Notes: generated by a model not told the origin, from the sequence alone. A stretch of DNA of 64,000 nucleotides from Akebia trifoliata (GCA_017979445.1 CM030714.1:39754308-39818307); one strand, 5' to 3'; positions 47,242-59,589 are shown, counted from the stretch's first letter. Translations and numbers: made by a program.

Positions 47242-50200
47242 TCAAATGTTAATAGGATCAATGAGCAGCGAGGCAATGTTATCTTTGGTTCGACCAGTTG
47301 AATCATTATATCCATCCTCATGTCGGAACAAGACTTCCATCATTCGTGCAAAGTTGAGAATTGGCTTAAGGACAGGTAGAGGAAATGGATTTTGTTCGAG
47401 GCATTCTTGGTTTATGTCTTTCCATGCAATTGTAACAAATTTTCTTATCTCCTCACACGCCTCTTTCTCCGAAACACCATAGTCCTTCATGTAGCACAGA
47501 ACACTCGAAGCAGCAGCGCCTCTAGCTTGCTCAACCTATAAATTTTTACCAACACATGAAGGTTAGATAACATGGGCACATGTAACTCAAGGTGTTTGTT
47601 CTAAAATTAATGTTCGTATGTGATCAAAATGAGAATCGAATGCATGCAAAGTAATTAAATTAAATTCTTGTCTATGCTTGTATACCAGACCTCGTCAGTT
47701 CGGACATCATCAAGGAATCGAACAATTAGAGCAGTAGACCTGACAATCTTTGGGACACCAATCGCCCAATCAAATACTTCCTTGGTCGCGACATCTCCCA
47801 TGAAAATTAAGGATTGGAGGGAAAGCATAGGGTATCCAGCAGTCATTGTAGCAACACTCAGATACTCGTCGAACGTGGGCATGTAACCTGAATTAAACCA
47901 TTTGGCTTCAGCAAAATAGGCTCTAACCAACTTTTTCATCTGTTATTAATAAAATCAAAGCAATATGACTCATTAGCTATAGTTATAACATCAGAGAAAG
48001 TTATTAGGAAGGTAGAATTATATATGCCCATACCGCTTCCTTTGCGTAGTGCACGCAGTACAATCTTTCTTCCTTCATCATCGCTTCTTCAAGTTCTTTG
48101 GTGACATCCAATAATGCTAGATAACACTTACTCATGTATTCTGGTAGCATATATGTGGCCGCAGCATCCCACCTAAAGAATTTAAACGGTTTGTTATTTA
48201 AGAATGATTGATGCATCAACAAAAACAAAATAACTAATTAATTATCACCCAACTACAAACCTTTCTATTGCCTCTGTAAATAATTGAAGTTCTTCCACTG
48301 TACCATATACATCATAAATATCATCTATCACAGATGTGATTGAGATTATTTTGGTCATAAACCTCCTAGCAATTGAGTATTGAGGCTCAAAATAAACCCC
48401 CAGAATCCAAAAGTAGCACTCCACCAATCTATCTCTAGCAAAAGGTAGCTGTGATTTAAAGTCGAGATTCTTCCACCACCTATGAAGCAAATATTAATGG
48501 ACCCAACATTACATATAGAAAATTAATGTGGAGAAGCTCAAAATCATCTACGAAACACTAAGTTTTCTAGTTATTAATAGAAATTTACCTTGAGATATCC
48601 CGTAACTCTCCCTTGTGCAACAACTGTACTAGATTGAAATCTAGCTTTGCAAGCTCCAGTAATGAATCAATCCGTGAAGTATCTTTTTCGTAGACAGAGA
48701 TATAGTGTCTCGCCTTTAGTCTTGGCATACATTTGTGAATTGGTAGGTATAAGGCATGCTCCACTTGCTCCTTAAGTGGAGAGCTTAAATGGATCATCAT
48801 GGTCATTAACTGTGTACTAGTGAAGGTGAGTGCTTCATCAAGTATATTTTCTCCTTGTACACTAAGATGAGAAGCTTCGTATAGATTTAACATGGCTTTT
48901 GCATCATTAACTAAGATCGACTTGAAGCTCCCATCATCTTCCTTGAACTTCTTAAACACACCTGTTTCACCACCCAATTTTCAATGATATTAACTATCTT
49001 CTTTTTTCTTTTTGGCTAAGCAAGTAATATTAGTCATCTAAAATACTACCAATTCCCATTATCAATATGCATATATTATATATTGATAAAACATAAACAA
49101 TAAGTAATGAAGTGAGTTAATTATCCTATTAATGAAATACAACAGTGATGAATCAGTGTATCTCATCGATCATTGTACATTGGTTCATTCTCTATTTGAT
49201 TTACCTGAAGACACATTATACCCGTGTTGTCGTAGAAGCCGAAAACGAAGAGCAACATTATAAAGATCATCATCATCATCATTATTCTGGGCTTCATATA
49301 GAAGTTTTAATGCCTCTTCAATCTCCTCGTTGAAGTGATAAGACACACCGAGATCTTGGAGGGTGTTGATCAAGTTCATTCGTTCAAGCATGTCTTTGGA
49401 AGCATTTTGTAGCAGCTTCTTCACCTCTTCTTTTAGTATTTCAACTCGTTGTATAATTTGTGGATTAGATATCTGCTAGAGAACAATAAAGAAAACAAAT
49501 CAAATTACAAATTAAATTAAATAGATGATTTTTGTTGATAAATGTTTGTGATGATTAAGGGCATATATATATAGGGTCCCGTTCAGCACCAAACATTTTG
49601 GCCAACATTTTAGCCAACCATTTTTGTCCTACATGGGTTAGAAGATTTGGAATGGGCTGATTTTTGGTGACGATGATCTCTACGATGAGGAGACCATCCT
49701 CACCAAAAATCAGCCCATTCCAAAACTTCTAGCCCCATGTTTACAAGTTGAAAAATCGTGGACCGTCCATTTTTTGTAAACCATTTTTGATGGGGTTAGA
49801 AGTTTTGGAATGGGCTGATTTTTGGTGATGATGATCTCCTCAACGTAGAGATCATCCTCACCAAAAATTAACCAATTCCAAAACTTCTAACCTACGTTTT
49901 GAAAAATGTTTTGCCAAAATGTTTGATGCCGAATATTTCCCATATATATAATATGTATATAGGTTTAAGTTTATTTATCTATTGATTTTTTATTTAGCCA
50001 ATTGAAAATGTAAAAGAGGGTGGGGTAGGTCAGGGATCAATAGACTCGTGAGCAACAAAATAATTAATAAACAATCTCGCAAACCCCACCATTAAAATAT
50101 AAAATCCAACCATCTGGGGATAAAACACTTATATATCCCCGAAATAAAACCTTATTGTTGGATTTCGCATTTCAATTGCAAGGAATCAGGATAATTGTGT

Positions 50201-52684
50201 GTTTGTTTATGAGTTTCTTTTCATGAGTTTAGAGATCCCGAACAAAATCTATAAAGCTACTTACAATGTTATTTGTGGAGGAGAAGAAGAAGAAGTAGCC
50301 TCTCCCACTACTATAGTGGTAATCCATGAATTGACGGATCACCTCCTCTTACTTGTCATGTGTGGGTGAGCATGGGGGTGGAATAAATCAAAACTGAACT
50401 CTCTCTCTCTCTCTCTCAAAATATATATATATGGATTAGGATCTATATACACATAAAGCTACAACGTGTTTTGTCTTATATGGGCATAAATGTTTGGAAT
50501 GGACTGATTTTTTGTGAGGATGATCTCTATGGTGAGGAGATCATCCTTGCCAAAAATCAGCCCATTATGAAACTTCTATCCCCATGTTTACAAGTTGAAA
50601 AATTTTAGACCGTCCAATTTTTGTAAATCACTTTTGATGGGGTCAGGTTTCGTAGACACATAAAGCTACAACGTTTTTGTCTTATATGATAAAAAGGATT
50701 CAGAATAGGCTGATTTTTTGTGAGGATGATCTCTATGGTGAGGGGATCATCCTTGCAAAAAATCATTCAATTCCAAAACTTCTAACCCCATCAAAACTGA
50801 TTTACAAAAATTGGATGGTCTAAAATTTTTCAACTTGTAAACATGGGACTAGAAGTTTCATAATAGGCTGATTTTTGACAAGGATGATCTCCTCACCATA
50901 GAGATCATCCTCACAAAAAATCAGCCAATTCCAAACATTTTTACCCATATAAGACAAAACACGTTGTAACTTTATGAGTAGTTTTATGTGTATACGGATC
51001 CTAATCATATATATATATATAGAGTAGAATGCTAACGTCCAATACTTGATAGGGATATTAGCATTGTCTAACACTTTTTTTTTCCAATAATACCCTCCTC
51101 AATTTTTCTTTTAGTGAAAAAGACAAGAGTGTACTGGTATTTTACACAATAAAAGCTCATTTACATAATAAATACTACGAGCATTTACGTATTTTGAATT
51201 AAATATCTATTTTATAGTAATGCTTTGGCAATCAATGCCAACATAATTAAATTATTTATTAATGACATAATAAATGTATTTAATATATAAAAGACTAACA
51301 TGTCCTTATTTGTTTCACTAAAAAACTAAATGAAGAGAGGTATTATTGGAAAAAAAAAAAAAAGTGTTAAACAATACTAATGTCCCCATGAGGTCTTGGA
51401 CGTTTGCATTTCCCAGACGCACACACACATGTATATGTATATATAGATTATTTGAATTAAGAAAATGTCTAGGGATAAGATACCCAATTTGTGGTTGGGT
51501 ATTTATAAATGTGGGATAACACATTTACCTTGTTAATTACGTGAATACTTTGTCCAAAATCTGATTTGTACCTATAAACATGGGGTCTACACGTATATAT
51601 AAAACGAGTGTTGTTTTTCTCACAGAATTGTCAACAAATTTGCTCATAGAGGAACGGCCATTTGACATGTGGTGAAAATTACATAAGAAATAAGAGAGAA
51701 AATTTCACTCTCCTAACCACCGTAGAAAACCTAAATTTCCTAACCGAATCACCTTGTGACATTCAAAAATATTATCTAATGCAACGGGGTTGTACATTCA
51801 AAAAAGAATTTGAATTTAAGTGTGAGCACTTGGTAGCCATCCATTTTCAATTATTAGATGAATCAAGCTTGAAAAACTTTTATATATATATATGGGGCGG
51901 TTCAAGGACCATATGTAAAAACATATGAAAAAACAATAGTTTTTCAAAATATGGGTTAGAGGTTTTGGATTAAGCTGATTTTTTGCGAGAATGGTCACTA
52001 TGATGAGAAGATCATCCTCACAAAAAATCAGCTCAATCAAAAACTTCTAAATCCATCAAAAGTGATTTACAAATTATTGACAAAAATTGGCAAAAAATCG
52101 ACGGTCCACATTCTAAATCACTTTTAATGGGGTTAGAAGTTTCAGATTTGACAGATTTTTTTTTTTTTCGGATGATCTTCCCATCATAGAGATCATCCTC
52201 ACAAAAAATCAGCTTGATCCGAAACTTCTAACCCATATTTTGAAAATTTATTATTGTTACATTGTTTTTTCATATGTTTTCTCATATGTCCCTTGAACCT
52301 GACCGTGTATATATATATAGGATTAGGATCTGTAAACACATATAACTACTCATAAAGTTACAACGTGTTTTGTCTTATATGTGCAAAAATGTTTGGAATG
52401 GGCTGATTTTTTGTGAGGATGATCTCTATGGTGAGGAGATCATCCTTGCCAAAAATCAGCCCATTATGAAACTTCTAGCCCCATCTTTACAAGTTGAAAA
52501 ATTCTAGGCCATCCAATTTTTGTAAATCACTTTTGATAAGGTTAGAAGTTTTGGAATGGAATGATTTTTTGCAAGGATGATCCCCTCACCACAGAGATCA
52601 TCCTCACAAAAAATCAGCCCATTCCAAACCTTTTTAACCATATAAGACAAAAACATTGTAGCTTTACGAGTAGCTTTATGTGTC

Positions 52685-52727
<43 letters not shown>

Positions 52728-54157
52728 GTCCCGTTCGGCACCCTAAGTTTTACCACACACTTTAACAAACGCGTTTTGTCTTACATGGGTTAGAAATTTC
52801 GGAATGAGCTGATTTTTGGTGAAGATGATCTCTATGGTGAGGAGATCATCCTCACCAAAAATCAGCTCATTCCAAAACTTCTAACCCCATCAAAATTGAT
52901 TTACAAAAAATGGACGGTCCACGATTTTCAACGTGTAAACATGGGGCTAAACATTTCGGAATGGGCTGATTTTTGGGGAGGATGATCTTCTAATCATAGA
53001 GATCATCCTCACCAAAAATCAGCTCATTCCAAAATTTCTAACCCATGTAGGACAAAAAACGTTTGTTAAAGTGTGTGGTAAAACTTAGGGTGCTGAACAT
53101 TTCCCATATATATATATATATATGAGTAGCGTTCAATGGCCAACAGTTTGGCAAACATTTTGGCAAACACATTTTTCAAAACATGGGTTAGAGGTCTTGG
53201 AATGGGCTGATTTTTGGTGAGGATGATCTCTATGGTGAGGAGATCATCATCACCAAAAATCAGCCCATTCCAAAACTTCTAACCTCATCAAAAATGGTTT
53301 ACAAAAAATGGACGGTTCACGATTTTTCAACTTGTAAAATGGGGCTAGAAGTTTTGGAATGAGCTGATTTTTGGTGAGGATGATCTCCTCACCGTAGAGA
53401 TCATCCTCACCAAAAATCAGCCCATTCCAAGACCTCTAACCCATGTTTTGAAAAAGTGTTTGCCAAAATGTTTGCCAAACTGTTGGCCACGGATAGGGAC
53501 CCTATATATATATATATATATATATAGCGTTATTACGACCCCTATTACGACTCACATTGCGACTCACCGTTTGTCTTATATGGGCAAAAATATTTGGAAT
53601 TGGCTGATTTTTTGTGAGGATGATCTCTGTGATGAGGGGATCATCCTCGCAAAAAATCATCCCATTCCAAAACTTCTAACCCCATCAAAATTGATTTACA
53701 AAAATTGGACGATCTAAAATTTTTCAACTTGTAAACATGGGGCTACTCATAAAGCTACATATATATATATATATATATATATGGGTCGGGTTCCGTAGAC
53801 CCCAATTACGACTCACATTGCGACACACCGTTTTGTCTTATATGGGAAAAAATGTTTGGAATGGGCTGATTTTTTGTGAGGATGATCTCTATGGTGAGGA
53901 GATCATCCTTGCCAAAAATCAGCTCATTATGAAACTTCGAGCCCCATGTTTACAAGTTGAAAAAGTTTAGACCGTCCAATTTTTGTAAATCAATTTTGAT
54001 GGGGTTAGAAGTTTTGGAATGGGATGATTTTTTGCAAGGATGATCCCCTCATCACAGAGATCATTCTCACAAAAAATCAGCCCATTCCAAACATTTTTGC
54101 CCATATAAGACAAACGGTATGTCGCAATGTGAGTCGTAATGGGGTCGTAGGAACCCC

Positions 54158-54192
<35 letters not shown>

Positions 54193-54228
54193 CTTTATGA
54201 GTAGCTTTATGTGTCTACAGAACCCGAC

Positions 54229-54275
<47 letters not shown>

Positions 54276-55231
54276 TTTTTTCATAAAATCTTTTTTTTTT
54301 TATCGGTAAGTTGAGGTTATAAAAGGTCCCACCCTAATTTATTAAAATCTAGAAGGTTGTGGTGTTAGATTCACAATATAATAATCAATGTGGGCTCAAT
54401 GACTTATTTTAAGATTTTAAATCTTAAAATTAGAATTCGTGAGAGAAGGAAGTTCTGGCAGGAAAGAGAAATTTTCTCTCTATTGCTAATGTCATTTGCA
54501 GCATATGTCAAACGGTTGTTGGGTTGTAAGCAAAAAGTCATTCTATATAAAATCCCTTTAAGAATAATGATAACTTAACTCTCTCCTCTGGCAAACTCTC
54601 ACCACATGGTTGTGCATGGAACAATTGATTTTTTTTTCTTAGGATATGCAACCACACATCTCCATGTGGGGGAGAGTTTGTCAAAGGGGAGTTAGAAAAT
54701 CACAACTCAACATTAAAACTTGACTCGACTTGCATTCTAACAATTTGACTCCAATGAGTGTACTTAATTTGGTGAGAGTCACTGGACCCACATGAATTGC
54801 CACACTAGCATTCCATGACACCGCTCGCATCTAGATTCATGGAAAATTACATAATGCGAAACTTATTAACTTCCCTAATGTGAAAATTACATTTACTAAT
54901 CAAATCATCATCAAAACCTTAATATATTTTATTTTATTGTCAAAATCTTAATATTAATTATGAAAACAAAAATAAATAAATAAATGAAAAGATTTTAACA
55001 CAACAAATTCTTTAAGTGGATTTTAAACTAATGAATCAACTCGATCTCCGTGATTACTATAAAAGATGAGGAATTGGGTTTGAAAACCATGCTTACCATT
55101 TTATTATTATCTGTGGAGGACAAGAGGAAGTAGTCGCCCCATACGCTAGGATGATAATTTGCAGACTTACGGATCACCTCCTTTTTCTGATTCTTAGGAG
55201 AAGAAAGGGAACAAATCAAGGGTGAACTCAT
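47242..55231 (-). CDS. TPS: Terpene synthase, TPS-a type (probable sesquiterpene synthase), seven exons, 558 aa
   Basis: Class I terpene cyclase, expected to convert a prenyl diphosphate (farnesyl diphosphate likely) in the cytosol; product unknown. Exons (minus): 55097-55231, 49205-49472, 48589-48961, 48261-48479, 48034-48172, 47691-47939, 47242-47535. All introns are GT-AG; lengths 135, 268, 373, 219, 139, 249, 294 sum to 1677 with no internal stop. Exon sizes 219, 139 and 249 are those of the TPS family. Motifs: RKx8W (R21-W31, [11 protein letters not shown], variant of RRx8W), RDR 274-276, DDIYD 311-315 (Mg binding), DDxxTxxxE 455-463 (NSE/DTE). No plastid transit peptide precedes the RKx8W motif, which fits TPS-a. 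Intron 1 is 5.6 kb and contains TDH elements, a MITE and a decayed exon 1 duplicate (50265-50402). Alternative: exon 1 at 55 kb belongs to another, lost gene; the joint phase is compatible but unproven. Confidence 0.88.
49574..49941 (-). mobile_element. TDH-19, class A-like, in TPS intron 1
   Basis: Left GGGTCCCGTTCAGCACCAAA, right inverse of GGGAAATATTCGGCATCAAA; two hairpins. Begins about 100 bp upstream of exon 2. Confidence 0.83.
50265..50402 (-). pseudogene. Decayed duplicate of terpene synthase exon 1
   Basis: Aligns with 55097-55231: shared GGAGGTGATCCGTCAA region, then the codons for EVIR, and ends in an intact donor (AACATT|GTAAGT). The ATG is lost, a TAA stands two codons before EVIR, and frameshifts destroy the RKx8W motif. 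It lies 0.8 kb upstream of exon 2, inside intron 1. A (CT)n run precedes it (50400-50416). Confidence 0.75.
50433..50640 (-). mobile_element. TDH-20, half element (class D)
   Basis: Starts GGATTAGGATCTATATACAC, one hairpin, breaks at the centre after AATCACTTTTGATGG and is fused to TDH-21 with no TA tract. Confidence 0.8.
50641..51005 (+). mobile_element. TDH-21, class D
   Basis: Starts GGTCAGGTTTCGTAGACACA, ends TTATGTGTATACGGATCC. Two hairpins. Confidence 0.8.
51025..51414. mobile_element. MITE with ~70-bp terminal inverted repeats, not TDH
   Basis: Left arm GAATGCTAACGTCCAATACT then ATTAGCATTGTCTAACACTT and CCAATAATACC; the right arm is its inverse (GGTATTATTGGA, AAGTGTTAAACAATACTAAT, GGACGTTTGCATT). 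Class unknown; no coding capacity. Confidence 0.75.
51894..52304 (+). mobile_element. TDH-22, class C
   Basis: Left GGGGCGGTTCAAGGACCATA, right GTCCCTTGAACCTGACC. Close to TDH-17 and TDH-18. Confidence 0.82.
52320..52687 (-). mobile_element. TDH-23, class D
   Basis: Left GGATTAGGATCTGTAAACAC, right GTAGCTTTATGTGTCTAC; followed by (TA)n to 52725. Confidence 0.82.
52726..53105 (+). mobile_element. TDH-24, class B
   Basis: Left GGGTCCCGTTCGGCACCCTA, right inverse of GGGAAATGTTCAGCACCCTA. Very close to TDH-9 in the other cluster. Confidence 0.85.
53124..53502 (+). mobile_element. TDH-25, class F
   Basis: Left GAGTAGCGTTCAATGGCCAA, right inverse of GGGTCCCTATCCGTGGCCAA; outermost bases differ, inner arms match. 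Confidence 0.82.
53526..53759 (+). mobile_element. TDH-26, half element with class E left and class D right tip
   Basis: Left GCGTTATTACGACCCCTATT; one hairpin; after the centre (ACATGGGGC) it jumps to TACTCATAAAGCTACA of a class D end. Confidence 0.78.
53783..54161 (-). mobile_element. TDH-27, class E
   Basis: Left GGGTCGGGTTCCGTAGACCC then AATTACGACTCACATTGCGA; right inverse (TCGCAATGTGAGTCGTAATG). Two hairpins. Confidence 0.82.
54191..54230. mobile_element. TDH-28, isolated class D tip
   Basis: Only GCTTTATGAGTAGCTTTATG and TGTCTACAGAACCCGACCC remain, between two (TA)n tracts (to 54190 and 54231-54272). Confidence 0.75.
54285..54420 (-). mobile_element. Possible LINE 3'-end fragment
   Basis: A T-run followed by ATCGGTAAGTTGAGGTTATA resembles the minus-strand 3' ends of the LINEs at 16.5 and 45.1 kb (TTTTATTGGTAA, TTTTCATTGATAAGCTGGGG). 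No coding part. Confidence 0.4.
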
Positions 55232-55321
55232 TCTCTATACACTAGAAATCTCTATAAATTAAATTAAGCTTCAGAAAATGTGAGGGCTTCTCTCAATGCT
55301 CAAGAGTTATAAAACCCTTGG

Positions 55322-55329
55322 TATTTATA
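55322..55329 (-). promoter_or_regulatory. Candidate TATA box of the terpene synthase gene
   Basis: TATAAATA on the minus strand, about 91 bp upstream of the ATG at 55231, a normal distance for a plant TATA box with a short leader. Confidence 0.5.
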
Positions 55330-56169
55330 AGCGTGGGCATTCTTCATATGGTCCCCCCATGCTTTGGTCATTATTCATGATATATCGGTGTCACCATTTT
55401 CTTCACTCTCGGATTTAACTATATATATTTCTTTTTTTGCTTTAGGGGGGGCCGACGTAACAACCATCTTGCACGGTGTTCAACAATTAAACATAGCCAC
55501 TTTTATGTGGAGGGGTAGATATAGGCAAAATTTTATTTAATATTTTCTTTGTTTAGGAAAAATATAGGCAAAATTTCTGCAATATTCCCTCTATCCTTAC
55601 GTATATAATAGAACTAAATAACAACAGTGATCACTTTCTTGATCACGGACTTTCTACTCGACATTCCTCCTTAAGCTGATTTACCCAAAAATTGAAAAGT
55701 TCCCAAAATAGTAAACAATTCATTTTAATTCCTAAAATGGTAAGTTACCATTAATTTCTTGAAGCAAAATATTTCATGTAAGTGGAAAGAATTTATTGTT
55801 TTACAAAGTAATAATAAATAAAAAAGTTCCATTTTATAAAACAGTAAATTATTTTCCCCTACATACATTTTATTTAAAAAATGGGAATTTATCATCTTCA
55901 AAGTCTACTGTTTTGGGAGTGGATCCTTTATTGTAGCCGTTTTTAATGGTTAGGATGGTACCATTACCAGTTTAACACCAGAGGACTATGGTGTTATTTT
56001 GTCTAAATTTGACTCTCTCTTGGCTGTAGATAAAGTGCGAGCACTAGAGGTAAAAAGGCTCCTAAAGAGGATCTGCTCCCATTTTATTTTTTCGGAATTT
56101 TTAACTTTTTCTCTACTGACCATTCCATAATATTAATTCTTCCAAAAATTTAATAGATATATCTATTAA
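55330..56169. other. Upstream region of the terpene synthase gene
   Basis: No gene seen. Contains AT-rich sequence; may include regulatory sites that I cannot define. Confidence 0.3.
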
Positions 56170-56243
56170 AAATCAGTCAATTTCAAATCTTTTTATCCAT
56201 ATAAGACAAACACATTGTAGTTTTATGAGTAGCTTTATGTGTA
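56170..56243. mobile_element. TDH-29, class D remnant
   Basis: Keeps AAAAATCAGTCAATTTCAAA, CCATATAAGACAAACACATT and GAGTAGCTTTATGTG, i.e. the right half-arm of a class D element, followed by TATATAT. Confidence 0.7.
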
Positions 56244-56259
56244 TATATATGGGGAGGGG

Positions 56260-58800
56260 GATGACCAAATCCTTGTGAAGCAGTATACGAGGGCTGATTT
56301 AATTGGTTAAGGCTTAAGAATCCGGGTTATAGAGAGGGAGAATTAGTAAAAAGTTTAGACTAGATTGACTAATTTAGCAAGTTTTCAAATCTTACTAAGG
56401 GTTGGATCCTCATGGATTACAACATTGACAATCCAACACCACGTATAGTACCTTAGATTTCATGGAAAAACTCATATTAAAGAAAAACTTGTATTGGATC
56501 CAAAGTATTGAAAATGGATGGTCAATGAACTCTCAAATTTGAAATTTAATTTCAAGGTAAAAATAATATACTTTAAAATTTTTTATTTTTTTATTTTTGC
56601 AATATTCTTAGAATTTTCAATTTTGAACTTTACATGCATGGGACCATGTTTTTGGGTGTCACTAAATGATGCGGTCAAGACATGATTGAAGATTCTTATT
56701 ATGTGTTCCTGAAATAAATATATTTTAAATAATATTAGAGTATAAAAGTAAGAAGAAATTGAAATAACTTATCGATGACCGAGGCACGAAGAAGTCTTTC
56801 TCCTTAAAAACCAATTTTGTTCTTTCATGATTGAATCCACAATGCAATCAGTCTCAGACGTCTAGTTTCTAAAATTCAACACTCAGAAGTAACAGATTCA
56901 TTTCGAACTTGATCCAATCAAACGTTGTACAAGCAACCGAATATTTGTGAAGAAGAACAAATAGTGAGAATAATAGAGAAGGAAGAAACAAGAGATTAAG
57001 AAGATTTTTCGATCTCTCAAACACTATGGTACGATCTGTTTTATAGATATAATAATGATAGATATGTTTGGGTCTTAATTGATCTATTTCTAAATGTTGG
57101 AGGATCCAAACGGTCAATATATTAACTCGAACGAGTAGCCAAATTAACTGTTGAGATGAAAAGAAGTAATGGATCTTAGTTTAGCAAAAGTGGGCCTTCC
57201 ACACGAGGCGTAAATCCGAGATTTGCACTCCCACTCTACAGGCATTGCATGTGTATACACTCGCACTAAGATTTTCTAATTGATTGATCCTAAGCATAAT
57301 GGATTGCAGTCTTACGGTGCCTTGAGTCCTTATTTGCATGCGAGGTTCACTTTCTTTCTCACTCACATCCAAGCAAGAGAGATAATAAGATCTTTTATTA
57401 GTTGAATAATATATTTGTATTTATTCGATGTGAGACTAAAAATTTGAAGAATTGTCTCAACAACTCTTATAAACAAAAAAAAAAACTAATATAATCTTTG
57501 GCTTTCAACTTATACAAAAATAAAAAAAACCCTCATTTAACTTAAATTTTTCCAATTAAGAAAATCTCTACACTTTACAAATAACAATCAAGTGATCTTG
57601 AATTCAAAACTTGCCCTCAACAGAAATATAAATAAAACTATGAATGTTACAATAAACACAAGGAAAAGTGTTTCAATAAAAGAGGAGGAGGTGGACAGTA
57701 CATCCTAAAATATTTTTGAGAGATTCTATTGAGACACCAACTTTTTTACTTACAACCCAACAACCCTTATTGAAGTTGAATGGAGTTTAAGGTCAGTGTG
57801 TCATAAGTAAAAGCTGGTGTTTTAATAGAAGCCCTCTTATTTACTTAGAGCGCATGGATAGGTTATTTATCCTTGTCGCCCACAGCTGACAGTTAAACCG
57901 AACGAACTTATTTTAATATCCGGTTGGACCCGGTTTAACCACCGATTTGATCCGGTTTATACGACAATGATTTGCAGCTTTGCAAATTGCACTGTCGATA
58001 ACACCAAAATACCACAATTAAGACAAGGTTGGTGGCTGCGACGTGGCAAAATTTGATTCATGATTTGGTTGACAAGAATGAATCCGGTTCACGCCCATTC
58101 TATTTTAACGAGAATGCGAATATTTTTTTTATTTATTAAAATTTATTATTTTTAAATTACAAAAATAACTTTGGAAAGATTCAGCAATGTGTACATTTAA
58201 AATAAATTATTTATAATAATAATAAAGAGATTTACTCGGCAGACCCAACTGTTGCACTTTTATTATAAAAACTCCCTTAAAATTTTGACAATTCTAAGGG
58301 GACCTTGTTTTATGAAGTTCATTACCCAGTAAACCCTGGAATTTGGAATCAAACAAGTCTACTGGAGTATAAAATGAAGGAGTGCCTCTTGACTAAAAAG
58401 GGACTAAATTTGATTTAAACCTAAATCTCATATAAAAAACCCCAACCCGAACTGACGACCTAAATATGGGGTATTCCTTCTTGTTCTCAAGACTCAACTA
58501 TCATTAATTAGTGTATGGGCATACTCTCTACAATTCTAATACCTCATCACATTCTTCAGTGGTTCTTCAATATGTTGATGAAGAGATTGATTGTCCAATA
58601 TTATTTGCTACATAAATTCTCTTTATAATTGGTGATACATCACTATCTTTTACTACATTTTCATCATCTACCTTATAAAACCTATGATTACACTTTGACA
58701 ATCAAGTTACCAAGAGTAATGAGGTCTAGTAAGGAAAATTGGATATCTTCATCTTTGAAAATTTTACCCTTTTATAATAAGTGTGGGTTTTTTTCACTTA
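56260..58800. other. Intergenic sequence without recognised gene
   Basis: Read on both strands; only short unsupported frames. Around 57890-57960 a stretch rich in GGTTTAACC/CCGGTT words is present. Confidence 0.3.
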
Positions 58801-58806
58801 ATCACC

Positions 58807-59048
58807 TCCATGCAAGTCAAAATCTTTTGAACCAAATAATTGCAATCATTGTTCGTTTTTCTCTCGATATTAGATTCTACGAAGACTACTCAACACATGA
58901 AGGAACATGTTAGAATTCAATGGTGCTTCCATGCAAGTCAAAATCTTTTGAACCAAATAATTGCAATCATTGTTCGTTTTTCTCTCGATATTAGATTCTA
59001 CGAAGACTACTCAACACATGAAGGAACATGTTAGAATTCAATGGTGCA
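58807..59048 (+). repeat. 121-bp tandem duplication
   Basis: The segment starting ATGCAAGTCAAAATCTTTTG at 58810 recurs at 58931, nearly identical through GAATTCAATGGTGC. Probably recent. No recognised protein. Confidence 0.9.
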
Positions 59049-59332
59049 TTGGCCTTCCTGTCGTATCAAGTTTCTCGTGCACCTATTTTCTTATTATATT
59101 AATAAGCACTCATTACTTGAGGTGCCCATAACTATCCCTTTGGCTACCTACTTCGATGTTTCATCCCAAGAGTCTAATCACCTGAATCTAGGATATGTAT
59201 AGTGCTCATCTTTGGGGTTCGATCTTAAATTCTCAAACTAGGGATGGGTGAGATCTATTCTTAATTACCCAAGTCAAGTAAATGTGGGAGTTGATTTGCA
59301 ATATTACCCTCCAAGAGTAAAAGATTTTTTTT

Positions 59333-59585
59333 TTAGAACAATGCTGAAGTGATCTCAAGATTGTACCTCATATCACACATCTTGAAATGAAAATGTTTAG
59401 AAATAGGTAAAAGAGTCGTGAGTGACCTCAAGATTGTATATCGTGATGTGAAAGTGTGAAGGAGCAATACATGCTTTTTATCAAGATACGAGTGAAAGAG
59501 CATCCTCTACATTTTCATGTTACGATGTGCAATCTGAGGTACAATTCTTAAGGTGACTACAGCATGACTCTTCCTAGATATTTCC
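59333..59585. mobile_element. Small foldback element (about 250 bp)
   Basis: Left arm GCTGAAGTGATCTCAAGATT...CTTGAAATGAAAATG (about 59343-59394) is inverse to 59510-59572 (CATTTTCATGTTACGATG...AAGGTGACTACAGC). A third, direct partial copy of the arm (GTGACCTCAAGATTGTAT) lies near 59427. No coding part. Confidence 0.65.
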
Positions 59586-59589
59586 CACT

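Noticed and set aside
50265..50402. Use of this segment as the true exon 1 of the terpene synthase
   Set aside because: No ATG, an in-frame stop before the conserved EVIR, and frameshifts through the RKx8W region; the copy at 55 kb is intact and in phase.
57181..57372. Short minus-strand frame beginning MDVSEKESEPRMQ
   Set aside because: 63 codons, no family resemblance and no supporting signals.
58629..59034. Open frames over the 121-bp duplication as a gene
   Set aside because: Frames continue by chance through the duplicate; no recognisable domain or splice structure.
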